Origin: Victivallales bacterium
GTDB taxonomy: Bacteria; Verrucomicrobiota; Lentisphaeria; Oligosphaerales; Oligosphaeraceae
Direction: 5' to 3'
Length of the DNA stretch: 58,476 nt
Assembly: GCA_017535315.1 (NCBI GenBank)
Contig: JAFXUD010000032.1
Coordinates: 1-58,476, forward strand
Part shown: positions 23,758 to 32,801 of the stretch, one piece after another
How positions within the stretch are numbered: position 1 is the first letter of the stretch
Layout of the letters: every line of letters begins with the position of its first letter
Program-made: the position numbers and the translations under genes
Notes under the pieces: generated by a model
What the model was told of the DNA's origin: nothing
Database searches by the model: none
Seen by the model: only the letters and a program-made list of their open reading frames with translations

Positions 23758-26700
23758 TCATGGCGCGATGAGGAAAAGTTTGCCTTCTTCGGTGGCTACG
23801 AGGAGCTGAGCGGTGTCGGGGCGGCGCAGGAGGATGTTGACGCAGGAGCCGAGGTTGGTGGTTTTGATGGTCTCGCCCTTGGCGTTGAGAGTCAAGAGAC
23901 GGCCATCACGCAGGCCGACATGAAGGAAGGTCTGCGGCGTGGTGGTGGCGGCAACAGCCATGATGGGGGAGCCGAGGTCGCGGCTCCAGCGTAGAGAACC
24001 ATCGCCGTTCCACGCATAGATGAACTGCGAGTAACTGCCCGCGATGGCCTCGTCTTTGCCGTCGGCTTCGGGCGTGCCCGCGTCCAGGTCGGCGGTGAGG
24101 ACGGAATGAACCTCCTCGCCCGTGTTGAACTCCATCAGCCTATTGCCCTTGCTGTTCATCATATAGGCGAAGCCATTGCCGCTGCCAGCAATGACACCTC
24201 GTGTCTTGTCCCCGTCGAAATTGCCCGTGGCGATAGCCCAGCAGATAGGACCGAAGCTAGAGCGCCAGATCCGTTGCCCCTTGCCGTTGAGCACAGGCAT
24301 CGTGTAGTAGTGAGTGCCGCAGATGACCTCGTCCAATCCATCGCCATCCAGGTCGGCGACGGCTCCCGAACGTGACGGATGGACTGCCTCGTAGTGCCAG
24401 AGGAACTTGCCTGTGCGGTCGAAGGCGTAGAATCGCCAGTTGTTTCCGCCGACGACCACTTCGGGGAAACCGTCGCCGTCCAGTTCGCCCGTGAAAATCA
24501 CGTTGGCACTGGGGAAGACGCGGTAGTGGTCGAGAGAATAGCTCCAAACCGTCTTCAACTCGGGGGTAAGGACGGTGACGACGCCGTTTTCAAGGGCAAC
24601 AGCAATCTCGTCGTTGCCGTCCTTATCCAAATCAGCGCATACCATGGCATTGACGCGTGAAGATAGGTTCTGCTTCGCGATTTGCGTTCCATTCGCGTCT
24701 AGGATGAAGAGGTCGCCATATCGAGTACCGACAGCCTCGAACAGCTTGCTATTTGCCTTGCCAGAGGCAATGCTGCTGATCTGCTGCGGGATTTCCTTTC
24801 TGCCCATGGTGCTGTCGCCTTCGAGGGCGACTTCGGCGAGGTAGATGGAGGAACCCTTCTTGGGGATGAAGGTAAGGCGTACTCCCTTGCATTGGATATC
24901 ATCCACCTTGATTTGGCAGATGGCAGGCTTTCCCCAGTTGGGGAGCTTGCGCTCCTCAACGTATTCGCCCACCTTCACCGCATCGTTGAACGTGCCGTCT
25001 GCACTTGCTTCAACAATCGCCTTTTCAAGGAGATAGGAGGTCTTCTTGCTGGAGGTGGTTGAATGCCATATGGCGAAATGCGCATTGGTGAGAGTGGCGG
25101 ATGAGTTGAACTTGAAGGTCAGGACAACCGTTTCGTCAACGGGGTACATCGTGTTTTGACCTGCGTGGAAGATATTGCCGTCGAGCAGGTTTTCAGGCAC
25201 ATTGTTGCCGCCCGTGAGGACATTCGGGCCTGGTTTCTCAGGAGAGGAGAACATAGTGCAGAAGTCAGGGATGGTCTGTATTCCCTGTTGGTTTGGCGTG
25301 AGGTACTGTGTGTTGGTTGTGGCCGCAAACTTCCAGAGGGTACTCTGGGCAGGTAGAGGTGCAGTCTCTGCCTGCTCTTTTTGGGGCGGACGGCACTTCA
25401 GGGCAAGAGCTTTCTCCTTGGCGGCCCATTCGGGAACGTACTTGGCGGCGGGCCTGCCAGGCTTGGTGCCCACAGGCTGCACGCTTGGACGCTCACTATA
25501 GGATTTGCGGAACTCCTTACCTGAGGCGATGTTTACGGCTCCCTTCATCTCCTTAGTGAAGAGACCGTTTAGCTTGAGGCTATCCAGTGCAATGGCCAGC
25601 GGACCGTTGCCGTCGTCGAGGAGGACACCGTTCTGTCCATCCAGCACGGCGAGCTTCCAGGTGGGCTCTTCGCCCTCTTTGCGCCCGTGGAAGACAGTGG
25701 CGAACGTATAGGATTCACCCGCCTTCAGCGGAACATTCGCCAAGGCCGACATCGAGCGCACGATTGACGCGGCGAAGGGGTAGCCGTTCCAGTTTGCGCT
25801 TCCAAGTTCCCTATCATTCAGCAGTGAGAGATGTGGGCCTCTGGCAATCTGAATGCGCATGGATGGACCCCGCTGAGTGAGAAGGAGACCGTCTTCGTCC
25901 AGCAATGGCTCGCCAATGCCGTGCCAGTTCATCTTGAACTGATAGTCGGCATCCTGCAATGCCGTGAGCACGTCCAGGACAAGCACCGCCTTCTGCTTCT
26001 TGAGCCAGACAAGGGCGCGGCGCCAGTCGCTTTTCACATACTGTCTGAAGGTGGTGACGACGCACGCATAGTCATCGTCCTCCTCTGCGGCCAGGAGCTC
26101 GACGTAGGGGAGCACCTTGCCCGACTCGCCGTTGGCAAGGACGGCGATGGAGTTGTGGTACTTGAGAGGGGCCTTGAAGTAGTCGTTGTCGGCCAGCCAG
26201 ATGCGTCCGAACTGAGTGATACGCGGGATGCTGTTGCCGTCCTCGTGCTTGTGGGTACCCGTGGAGATGCCGTCCAGCAGGAGATAGAAGGCCTCCTTGT
26301 CGAGCTTTTCGCGGAAGGTGACCTTATCGACGCAGTTTTCGAGAAGGGGGCACCAGGTGTTCTTGTTGGGTGGGAACGTGTCGTAGAACGCTTCGCAAAC
26401 GGGCCAGGTCATCAGACCATCGTATTTCGTGGGGACGGGTGCGTCATCGAGCGGCGGCTGCGTGAAGCCCCCAATCGGAGTATTGCCTTTCCTGTATGGG
26501 CTTTTGCGTTTTGCATTGGCAGCCCAGCGGGCGATCTCGTTACCTGTGGCGAGAGCAATGATGTCCAGGCAGACCTGTTCGGATTCCCAGCAGAGCCAAG
26601 TGCCTGTGTCGCCGTAAGGGACCTGGATGGTGAAGTTGTCCATGCTCTGTAGGCAGAAGTCGGCTATTTTTTCCGCCACGCCTGATGTGAAGATGGAATC

Positions 26701-29007
26701 ATCGGGGCGTGCCATGGCGTATTGGAGGGTGTGTCCAAGGGTAAGCCATTGGTAGCCGTCGCAGTCCTCCATTGGCTTCGGATGCCTGGACTGCTCGCGG
26801 AAAACCGCGTCCGCGCGTTTGAGGAATGCCTTTGCCTCAATGCATTCAGGGTAGTTTGCCTCCAGCCAGACGGCGCAACGGAGAGCACCCAGGGAGGGGA
26901 AGGTGCCGTGGTTGTGGGTGACTTTGCCTCTGTGGCCGCCGTCGCAACTTGGGATGACGATGTCTTTCATCCATTTCAGCATGGCGTTCTTGACAAAAAC
27001 GCGCTCCTCGTCGGTCAGGGACGGTTCCTCTTCGATCAGGTCCCATGAGGAGAGAACGGTTACGGATGGGAAGTCGCTGTCAAAGCCCCAGATGCCGAAG
27101 ATGTCATGGGTGTTTTCCGAGTGGTGAAGGTAGAGCTTCCACAGCTCGACATAGAGCTTTGCCACCTTGGGGTCGTTGCTCATCATATAGACCAGCCCCA
27201 GACCTGAAAGCTGCCCCGCTATGGAGCAGTGGACGCCGTTCTTCAGGATGTCTTTTCCGCTTTCAATACCGTTGGCGATGTATTTGTCGTCCTTTTTAGC
27301 AATATAGCCCTTGTAGCGACTTGCTATGTGCGCGTTCGGCTTCAACTCATGGATGATAGGCAGAACCAGTGAACTACCTTTCGGCTGTGTGGAGATGTGC
27401 TTGGCAAGAGCGTTTGCCGCCGCCTCCAGGCCAGTGTCGTCGGAAGCCTCTGCCAGGACGATGTTGTGGTTGCCGCCGTGGGGATTGTGCGCGATATGGA
27501 GGAAATAGTGACCGTCTTTGCCCGCGCCAGGGAAGTACCAGTCCGCATACGAGAACTTGCGGGCATAGAGAAGCCGCATGGCAGGGTTACTCTGCATATT
27601 GCCAAGCATGATGGCATTGCAGTCGGGGGTACTGTCGGCCAGCGTGCCAGGCTTGCAGGGTACGTCGGTGCCTGTGGCGGCTTTTAAAGCCTCCGCCACC
27701 TTTTGGGCTGCGGCCAGGCCAGCCGCTGAATCTGGGTGCAGGATGACTGAACTCGGCTTGCCATCCTTGACCAAAACCGTCTCTTGAAGCCGTTTTGGGT
27801 AGGTGTCGGCGAGATGTGCGGAGACGCCTGGTTTGGCCAGACGCAGATTGCGGAAGCAAGCTCCCACCTTTTCGACGGGAGGACAGGCCCCGATAATCAG
27901 CTCGATTCGTCCTGCATGGTCCAATGGCTTGCCATCGACTACCTTGGGCTCGAAGGACAAGCCCTGCTCGTTGATTGCTCGCTGAAATACGAAAGTGGTC
28001 CACTCCTTTTTCAGCGGGCTTGTCCAGGTGACGAAACTCCAGGAGGGAGTGGAACTGCCCACATTGTAAACACGGACATAGAAGCCCTTGGTGTCTTGCG
28101 GCAAGTCCGAGCGAACATCGATGGCCAGCGCACCATTCTCAAGGTTCAGCGGCTCCTTGAAGGTCACAATGATATTGTGGTACTGGTTTCGTTCAAAATC
28201 GGGGACAAGGGGAGCGGAGATGGAGACCACCTTGTCGTCCCCATCCTCGACAAGAGCCATGGTTGTGGGGTGATATTTGTCTGAAATGCGCGATGACTTG
28301 ACACCATCAAGGCTGTCCAGCGGGTGGATTAGGCCCTCGAAGGGGGCAGGCGGAAGATTTTTCAGAGAGAGAGTCTTCTTGGCCGCCTGGGGAACTGGTT
28401 GAGCAGGGGAGGGCGGGGGAGTAATCGCGGGAACCAGGCGGAGGTTGTCAACCAGATAGCTCTGCTTTTTCCCGAAAAGCGACGAGCCAGAGCCGAAGTG
28501 GAGGAGAACCGTGGTGACATTGTCTGCCTTTTTACCGTCTGTAAAATCGGGTTCCCATTTCAGCGTGCGCGGTTCCGCGTAGCCTCGCTGGACACGGACA
28601 GTCGTCCACTCCTTCTTGACAGGTCTTTCCCAGGTGAGGAAGCTCCAGGAGGGCTTGTAGGTATTCTTATTATGGCAACGGACATAGAAGCCCTGTGCAG
28701 TGTCGGGGGTGGTGGTTTTAACGTCGAGTAGCAGTGCCTTCCCCTCCAGGTCGATGGGCTCTGGGAGGTGGATGCGCAGTCCACCATAGTGGTTTTTCTT
28801 TTTATCTTCGCCGTTTGTGATGTCGATTTTGAGGCACGCCTTCCCCTCTGTCTGCCCTTCCTGAACGAGGCTAATCTGTTGCTTTTTTGCATAGTCCTTA
28901 TCCACAGAGAGGCGGTCCAGCGTGTCAAAGGAGTGGAGAAGGCTGGTTTCCTGGGCGACGAGACCCAGAGAGAGAAAGAGCGCAAGTGTCAGCAGTCTTT
29001 GATACAT
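23758..29007 (-). CDS. Giant secreted heparinase II/III-like protein with beta-propeller (paralogue 2)
   Basis: The 1749-aa protein has a clean signal peptide (MYQRLLTLALFLSLGLVAQ) after CAGGAG. It is a paralogue of the protein at 16361-21073 with the same domain order, plus a duplicated N-terminal carbohydrate-binding-like module: residues about 22-195 and 215-395 both run SF/SLD..., GFYVR, PSWSF.TW..P.KKEWTT. The alpha-toroid (about 570-870) again has WGFDSDFPSV, and the heparinase-like sheet has GTHKHEDGNS near residue 919. A discoidin-like segment (about 1235-1395) precedes an FG-GAP/PQQ propeller (about 1425-1749; DLDKDGNDEIAVAL, DLDGDGLDEVICG). The likely target is an extracellular polysaccharide. 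The family is a judgement from fold-level motifs. Confidence 0.78.
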   Translation of the reverse strand: MYQRLLTLALFLSLGLVAQETSLLHSFDTLDRLSVDKDYAKKQQISLVQEGQTEGKACLKIDITNGEDKKKNHYGGLRIHLPEPIDLEGKALLLDVKTTTPDTAQGFYVRCHNKNTYKPSWSFLTWERPVKKEWTTVRVQRGYAEPRTLKWEPDFTDGKKADNVTTVLLHFGSGSSLFGKKQSYLVDNLRLVPAITPPPSPAQPVPQAAKKTLSLKNLPPAPFEGLIHPLDSLDGVKSSRISDKYHPTTMALVEDGDDKVVSISAPLVPDFERNQYHNIIVTFKEPLNLENGALAIDVRSDLPQDTKGFYVRVYNVGSSTPSWSFVTWTSPLKKEWTTFVFQRAINEQGLSFEPKVVDGKPLDHAGRIELIIGACPPVEKVGACFRNLRLAKPGVSAHLADTYPKRLQETVLVKDGKPSSVILHPDSAAGLAAAQKVAEALKAATGTDVPCKPGTLADSTPDCNAIMLGNMQSNPAMRLLYARKFSYADWYFPGAGKDGHYFLHIAHNPHGGNHNIVLAEASDDTGLEAAANALAKHISTQPKGSSLVLPIIHELKPNAHIASRYKGYIAKKDDKYIANGIESGKDILKNGVHCSIAGQLSGLGLVYMMSNDPKVAKLYVELWKLYLHHSENTHDIFGIWGFDSDFPSVTVLSSWDLIEEEPSLTDEERVFVKNAMLKWMKDIVIPSCDGGHRGKVTHNHGTFPSLGALRCAVWLEANYPECIEAKAFLKRADAVFREQSRHPKPMEDCDGYQWLTLGHTLQYAMARPDDSIFTSGVAEKIADFCLQSMDNFTIQVPYGDTGTWLCWESEQVCLDIIALATGNEIARWAANAKRKSPYRKGNTPIGGFTQPPLDDAPVPTKYDGLMTWPVCEAFYDTFPPNKNTWCPLLENCVDKVTFREKLDKEAFYLLLDGISTGTHKHEDGNSIPRITQFGRIWLADNDYFKAPLKYHNSIAVLANGESGKVLPYVELLAAEEDDDYACVVTTFRQYVKSDWRRALVWLKKQKAVLVLDVLTALQDADYQFKMNWHGIGEPLLDEDGLLLTQRGPSMRIQIARGPHLSLLNDRELGSANWNGYPFAASIVRSMSALANVPLKAGESYTFATVFHGRKEGEEPTWKLAVLDGQNGVLLDDGNGPLAIALDSLKLNGLFTKEMKGAVNIASGKEFRKSYSERPSVQPVGTKPGRPAAKYVPEWAAKEKALALKCRPPQKEQAETAPLPAQSTLWKFAATTNTQYLTPNQQGIQTIPDFCTMFSSPEKPGPNVLTGGNNVPENLLDGNIFHAGQNTMYPVDETVVLTFKFNSSATLTNAHFAIWHSTTSSKKTSYLLEKAIVEASADGTFNDAVKVGEYVEERKLPNWGKPAICQIKVDDIQCKGVRLTFIPKKGSSIYLAEVALEGDSTMGRKEIPQQISSIASGKANSKLFEAVGTRYGDLFILDANGTQIAKQNLSSRVNAMVCADLDKDGNDEIAVALENGVVTVLTPELKTVWSYSLDHYRVFPSANVIFTGELDGDGFPEVVVGGNNWRFYAFDRTGKFLWHYEAVHPSRSGAVADLDGDGLDEVICGTHYYTMPVLNGKGQRIWRSSFGPICWAIATGNFDGDKTRGVIAGSGNGFAYMMNSKGNRLMEFNTGEEVHSVLTADLDAGTPEADGKDEAIAGSYSQFIYAWNGDGSLRWSRDLGSPIMAVAATTTPQTFLHVGLRDGRLLTLNAKGETIKTTNLGSCVNILLRRPDTAQLLVATEEGKLFLIAP

Positions 29008-29021
29008 GGTTGGCTCCTGTA

Positions 29022-29136
29022 GTAATTAGCAATTAGCAATTGAAAATAGGAAATTGCTAATTGGAAATTTGAAATTTGAAATTGGAAATACTAATTACTA
29101 AATTGCTAATAGCTAATAGCTAATTGCTAATTGCAT
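29022..29136. repeat. AT-rich ATTAGCAATT simple repeat
   Basis: About 115 bases consist of variants of AATTAGCAATT and GAAATTTGAAATT, many self-complementary. They fill the gap between the GH36-like gene and the giant gene and may form a hairpin series; no unit is exact enough to call a clean tandem array. Confidence 0.75.
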
Positions 29137-29141
29137 GAAAA

Positions 29142-31586
29142 TTACTTCTCCAGCTTGCAGCAGAGGGGGAAACCGAGCGGGTGCTGTGGGGGCAGGAGGG
29201 TGGGGAATTCGATGGGATTCTGGGCGGGAGCCGCTTCGCGTGAAGGGGCCTCGTAGCCGCTGGCCCAGATGTCAAGCTGGTCGAGCGAGGCACCGTTCAA
29301 CTCAATATTGAAGAAGGCCTCTCCGCCTTCTGGGGCAGGGACGCAGAAGAAGCGGCGACCGTCCTTCGGGGAGGCGTCGGGGTTTTTGCGTTCGCCGCAG
29401 CCAGGCTTGTTTGGCATGAGTTCTGCCACGGGCATGGCATAGCAGGCGCCCATGGCTCCCTGGTAGCGAGAGGAGTACATCTTCAGCGTGGCGTTCCGCT
29501 CCAAATCACCGTTGAGGCAGATGTTGATCTCCAGGTTGCGCATTCGATAGGGTGAGCGCAGCTTGAAGAAGAGGCGGTTGCCGTCCTGGCTGACGGCCCC
29601 GAATTCTAATGCGTGAATCTGGTAGGTCTCGCAGACCATCGGGCGGATAGACTCCGAGATTGTCAACGAGGCAGGGTAGCGGGCTTCAATGGCGCCATTG
29701 GCAGTTTCGAAAAGCTGCACAGGCGTCGTGGTTTCTGTCGTGTTGGCATCAGACCGCACGATGAGAAGCTTGACTTCGTGCGGGAGGAAGGCGACCTTGT
29801 GCGGAAGCTGCTGGAAGGTGGGGTAGAACTGGAGGGCGGTGGCCTCCTGGTAGTCGCAGAGCTTTGCGTAGTCCAGCTCAATTTCCTGTGGGAAGGGCAG
29901 CGGGTTGCGCAGGGTACACCACGTGGAATCCGCACCTGGTTGGATGAAACCGTAGATTTCGCCGTGGCCAGGGTTGCCGAGCACCATGTGTCCGCGTCGC
30001 ACGAAGATGTGTTTTTTGTAGGTGCGGGCGAACGCCATTGCATGGCGCATGGTGGCGGCTTGCCAATCCTCAAGGGCTTCGGGCTGAAGCATCCATGTGA
30101 GGTAGGTGGAGCCGCGCATGATGGAATGCATGACCAGGTCGCTCCAGACGGCTGGCGTCTCCGTGAACGGGTTGCGCAGTGCATGCGGGAACTCGTGGTT
30201 GTCGAAGCAGTCCAGGGGTATCTGGCTTCTGTCGCGCACAAGCGAGCAGTAGTACATCAAGTCGCGGTGAGTGATGGCGGAGTTGCGCTGGTCTTTGGCG
30301 GGGAGCGAGGAGTATTCGGAGTCGCCTGAATCTGCCAGGAAGAGATGGTTGCCGTATTTCAGCCACCATGGCGAGGCCCATTGCCCGCAGCCATACCGCG
30401 TGACGATGGCGGGATTCGCCTGCCTGACGCGCATCTGGATGCGATTCATTACGTTGATGGAGGCCTCGCGGACATGGTCGCGCGTGGGGTATTTCTCTTT
30501 GAAATCAGGCGATGTTGCGCACTCGTTGTCCCAGTCGATCTTGAAGTGACGCGCCTTGAACTCGGGGCCTGCCAGCTCGGTGAAGCGGTCGCCTAACAGT
30601 TTTTCCAACTGTGGCTGCATGAGTACGGCGTAGTTGGGACCACAGTAGGCTGCGCTTTCACCTCCGCCGATTTTAATGCCAAGCGATTGCAGGTATTCAG
30701 GGGCAATGCCCATGGGGCCGTTGTGGGCTATCCAGAGGGAGAGGCCGCTGCCGTGTTTGTTTGCCTCCGCCGTGAGGGCTTTGAGCCCCTCGTCGCCGCC
30801 GAAAGTGTCTTTTGCGTGGAAAATGGTTTGCCTGTTCTGCCAGCCAGCATCAAGCGTGTAGAGGTCGGGCGTGAGGCCTAGACGGCTGAAGGCGTTGATG
30901 AAGCTGGTGTAGTTCTCCGTGGAGACATCATATTCGAAGTTGCCCTTGTAAGGGTCAGACCAGAAGGAGCAGAAGCAGAATAGCGGTGCCTGAAGGGGCG
31001 GGTTGCGCATCAAGTCGATGTAGTCGGCGAAGGCCTTGGAGGCATCGTCTGCCCAGCCGAAGACGACTGGCGCGGTGGCAAGGCGGCCATCTTGCCAGAC
31101 GGGGTGTTGCACGAGGGAAATCTCGTCAGGCGCAAGCAATTTGTTGAAGGCGGCCTGGTGTTCAATGGCTGTGAAGAAGCGTCTGCCGATGATGGGGTAA
31201 CCGCAGCCAGGCATGATGCCGCCTCCTTCCTCCTCGGCTCCCGCGCGTCCTTTGACCGCCCAGGTCTGCATGTAGCCGCAAACGCGCAGGGTTTCGTCAT
31301 CCAGCTTCTGGTGGTCCATCTCCACGTAGTCAGGTGTTGGGAGTTCCTTGTCAGTGGTGATTTCTGCTGTCTTGCGCACAAAGAAGCCGTTGCACTCCAC
31401 GGTGACCTTGAAATGCATGTCGCCAGCCGTGAAGCATTGTGCCAGGCCATCGGGCTTTCCAACAGGCTCGGGAATGAATGGCGTGCCGTGGAGGACCACG
31501 CAGACGCCTGGCCAGGCGAGACGGATGGTTTCGGCACCGCGAGTCAGAAGAAGGATATTATCTTGGATTTGTGCTTTGATGTCCAT
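29142..31586 (-). CDS. GH36-like alpha-galactosidase family protein
   Basis: The 814-aa protein has no signal peptide. The N-terminal half is beta-rich. The central barrel carries YTLDAGWQNRQ (near residue 247) and HFKIDWDNEC (near residue 350), whose KxD Asp is the catalytic nucleophile in clan GH-D enzymes (GH27, GH31, GH36). Further barrel motifs are YGCGQWASPWW and LADSGDSEYSS. The C-terminal beta-sandwich follows FVRRGHMVLGN. Length suits GH36, but assignment to alpha-galactosidase proper is not certain. It lies 31 bp downstream of a 2-hydroxyacid dehydrogenase gene in the same direction. Confidence 0.75.
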   Translation of the reverse strand: MDIKAQIQDNILLLTRGAETIRLAWPGVCVVLHGTPFIPEPVGKPDGLAQCFTAGDMHFKVTVECNGFFVRKTAEITTDKELPTPDYVEMDHQKLDDETLRVCGYMQTWAVKGRAGAEEEGGGIMPGCGYPIIGRRFFTAIEHQAAFNKLLAPDEISLVQHPVWQDGRLATAPVVFGWADDASKAFADYIDLMRNPPLQAPLFCFCSFWSDPYKGNFEYDVSTENYTSFINAFSRLGLTPDLYTLDAGWQNRQTIFHAKDTFGGDEGLKALTAEANKHGSGLSLWIAHNGPMGIAPEYLQSLGIKIGGGESAAYCGPNYAVLMQPQLEKLLGDRFTELAGPEFKARHFKIDWDNECATSPDFKEKYPTRDHVREASINVMNRIQMRVRQANPAIVTRYGCGQWASPWWLKYGNHLFLADSGDSEYSSLPAKDQRNSAITHRDLMYYCSLVRDRSQIPLDCFDNHEFPHALRNPFTETPAVWSDLVMHSIMRGSTYLTWMLQPEALEDWQAATMRHAMAFARTYKKHIFVRRGHMVLGNPGHGEIYGFIQPGADSTWCTLRNPLPFPQEIELDYAKLCDYQEATALQFYPTFQQLPHKVAFLPHEVKLLIVRSDANTTETTTPVQLFETANGAIEARYPASLTISESIRPMVCETYQIHALEFGAVSQDGNRLFFKLRSPYRMRNLEINICLNGDLERNATLKMYSSRYQGAMGACYAMPVAELMPNKPGCGERKNPDASPKDGRRFFCVPAPEGGEAFFNIELNGASLDQLDIWASGYEAPSREAAPAQNPIEFPTLLPPQHPLGFPLCCKLEK

Positions 31587-31617
31587 GGAGTGTGGTATAT
31601 TAAGTATTTGATGGAGT

Positions 31618-32637
31618 TTATGCTTTTTTCTTGCCGAGGCCTTCGACAGTCATTTTGCCGAGGCGGTCACGGGTGATTTCTCCGAGGCACTTTTCGCCGA
31701 GTTCGGCGCGGTGGAACTCGTCCAGCAGGAAGGTGAGGAAGGTCTTGCGGCCAGGGAAACCAGCATTGTGGGGTGTCATGATGAGGTTGGGCAGGTCGTA
31801 GAGCGGGGAATCCTCGGAGAGTGGCTCCTGGTAGAAGACGTCCAGGTAGGCATAGAGCCTACGTTTGGCAAGTTCTGCGATGAGCGGCTCTTCGCAGATG
31901 AGGCCAGCGCGTCCGCAGTTCAAAATGGCGGCTCCGTCTTTCATCATTGCAAGTTCCTTTTCGCCGATGCGATGCAGGGTTTCAGGGGTGACTCCGACGA
32001 GGCAGTGTACGACATCCGACTGCGCCAGAACCTCTTCCAGTGTGGCTTTCGTACCGCCTGCCGCTGCCAGTTCTTCCTGGCTGGCGTGCCCCGAGCAGAT
32101 GAGAATTCGTTTTGGCTCGAAGACGCTGATCTGGCGGAGAAAGTGCTTGGTGACGTCACCATAGCCCCAGCAGCCGATGGTCATCTCGTGGAGGTCCTGC
32201 ATGGCGAAGTGATCTTTCCAGTTCATCCTGTCACCATGGCGGATGCAGGTGGCGTGGAAGAAGTTGCGGGAGTGCAGGAGGGTCATGAGCGTGCACCATT
32301 CGGCGACGGAGCGCGACATCATCCAGTTGGCGGCGAAGACCCTCACGCCGTGGTCGTACAGCTCGGGCGAGCTGACGGCTGCCGCCGAACCTGCGCAGTG
32401 ACCCAGTATCTTCATGTTCGGGAACTTGCTGAATATCTCCTCGGTGCAGCGCGGCGACCCCCAAGAGGTGACGACGATATCCACGCTTTCATCGTATGGC
32501 AAATCCGCGATGGTCAGTTTTGGCTGCTGGATGAAGGAAAGCTCATAGCCATACTCTTTCAACTTCTTTTCAACCTCTTCGCACCAGAAGGTTTGCTGGA
32601 ACGCGGCCATGGTTGTGACAACGACAATTTTCTTCAT
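31618..32637 (-). CDS. D-isomer-specific 2-hydroxyacid dehydrogenase family protein
   Basis: The 339-aa protein shows the D-2-hydroxyacid dehydrogenase pattern: catalytic Arg in ILNCGRAGLICEEPL, Glu in YLDVFYQEPLSEDSP, and His in LIMTPHNAG. The nucleotide-binding loop reads GCWGYGDVTK, where the third Gly of GxGxxG is Thr. This is a departure that may change cofactor fit. It likely acts on a sugar acid or keto acid; the substrate is unknown. A promoter candidate lies 43 bp upstream. Confidence 0.85.
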   Translation of the reverse strand: MKKIVVVTTMAAFQQTFWCEEVEKKLKEYGYELSFIQQPKLTIADLPYDESVDIVVTSWGSPRCTEEIFSKFPNMKILGHCAGSAAAVSSPELYDHGVRVFAANWMMSRSVAEWCTLMTLLHSRNFFHATCIRHGDRMNWKDHFAMQDLHEMTIGCWGYGDVTKHFLRQISVFEPKRILICSGHASQEELAAAGGTKATLEEVLAQSDVVHCLVGVTPETLHRIGEKELAMMKDGAAILNCGRAGLICEEPLIAELAKRRLYAYLDVFYQEPLSEDSPLYDLPNLIMTPHNAGFPGRKTFLTFLLDEFHRAELGEKCLGEITRDRLGKMTVEGLGKKKA

Positions 32638-32679
32638 GGGTAAAATTCCTTATCCTTTAGTAACAAACATTATAACAAC

Positions 32680-32707
32680 AATATATCACATTATCATTTT
32701 ATCACAC
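32680..32707 (-). promoter_or_regulatory. Promoter of the dehydrogenase / GH36-like operon
   Basis: On the minus strand GTGTGA (32702-32707) and TATATT (32680-32685) are 16 bases apart. The -35 is one base off the TTGTGA seen before serC. Confidence 0.5.
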
Positions 32708-32751
32708 AGAATAGTATTATTCAAGTATCTTGTTTAGAAAAAGATTGAAGA

Positions 32752-32778
32752 GACTTGAGGGACATGAGGGACATGAGG
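32752..32778 (+). repeat. 9-bp repeat GACTTGAGG / GACATGAGG, three copies
   Basis: Three contiguous 9-bp units (GACTTGAGG, GACATGAGG, GACATGAGG) belong to the same family as the 12-copy array at 36751-36858. Confidence 0.8.
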
Positions 32779-32801
32779 GACTTAACGAGTGAAGCCTAGG
32801 C

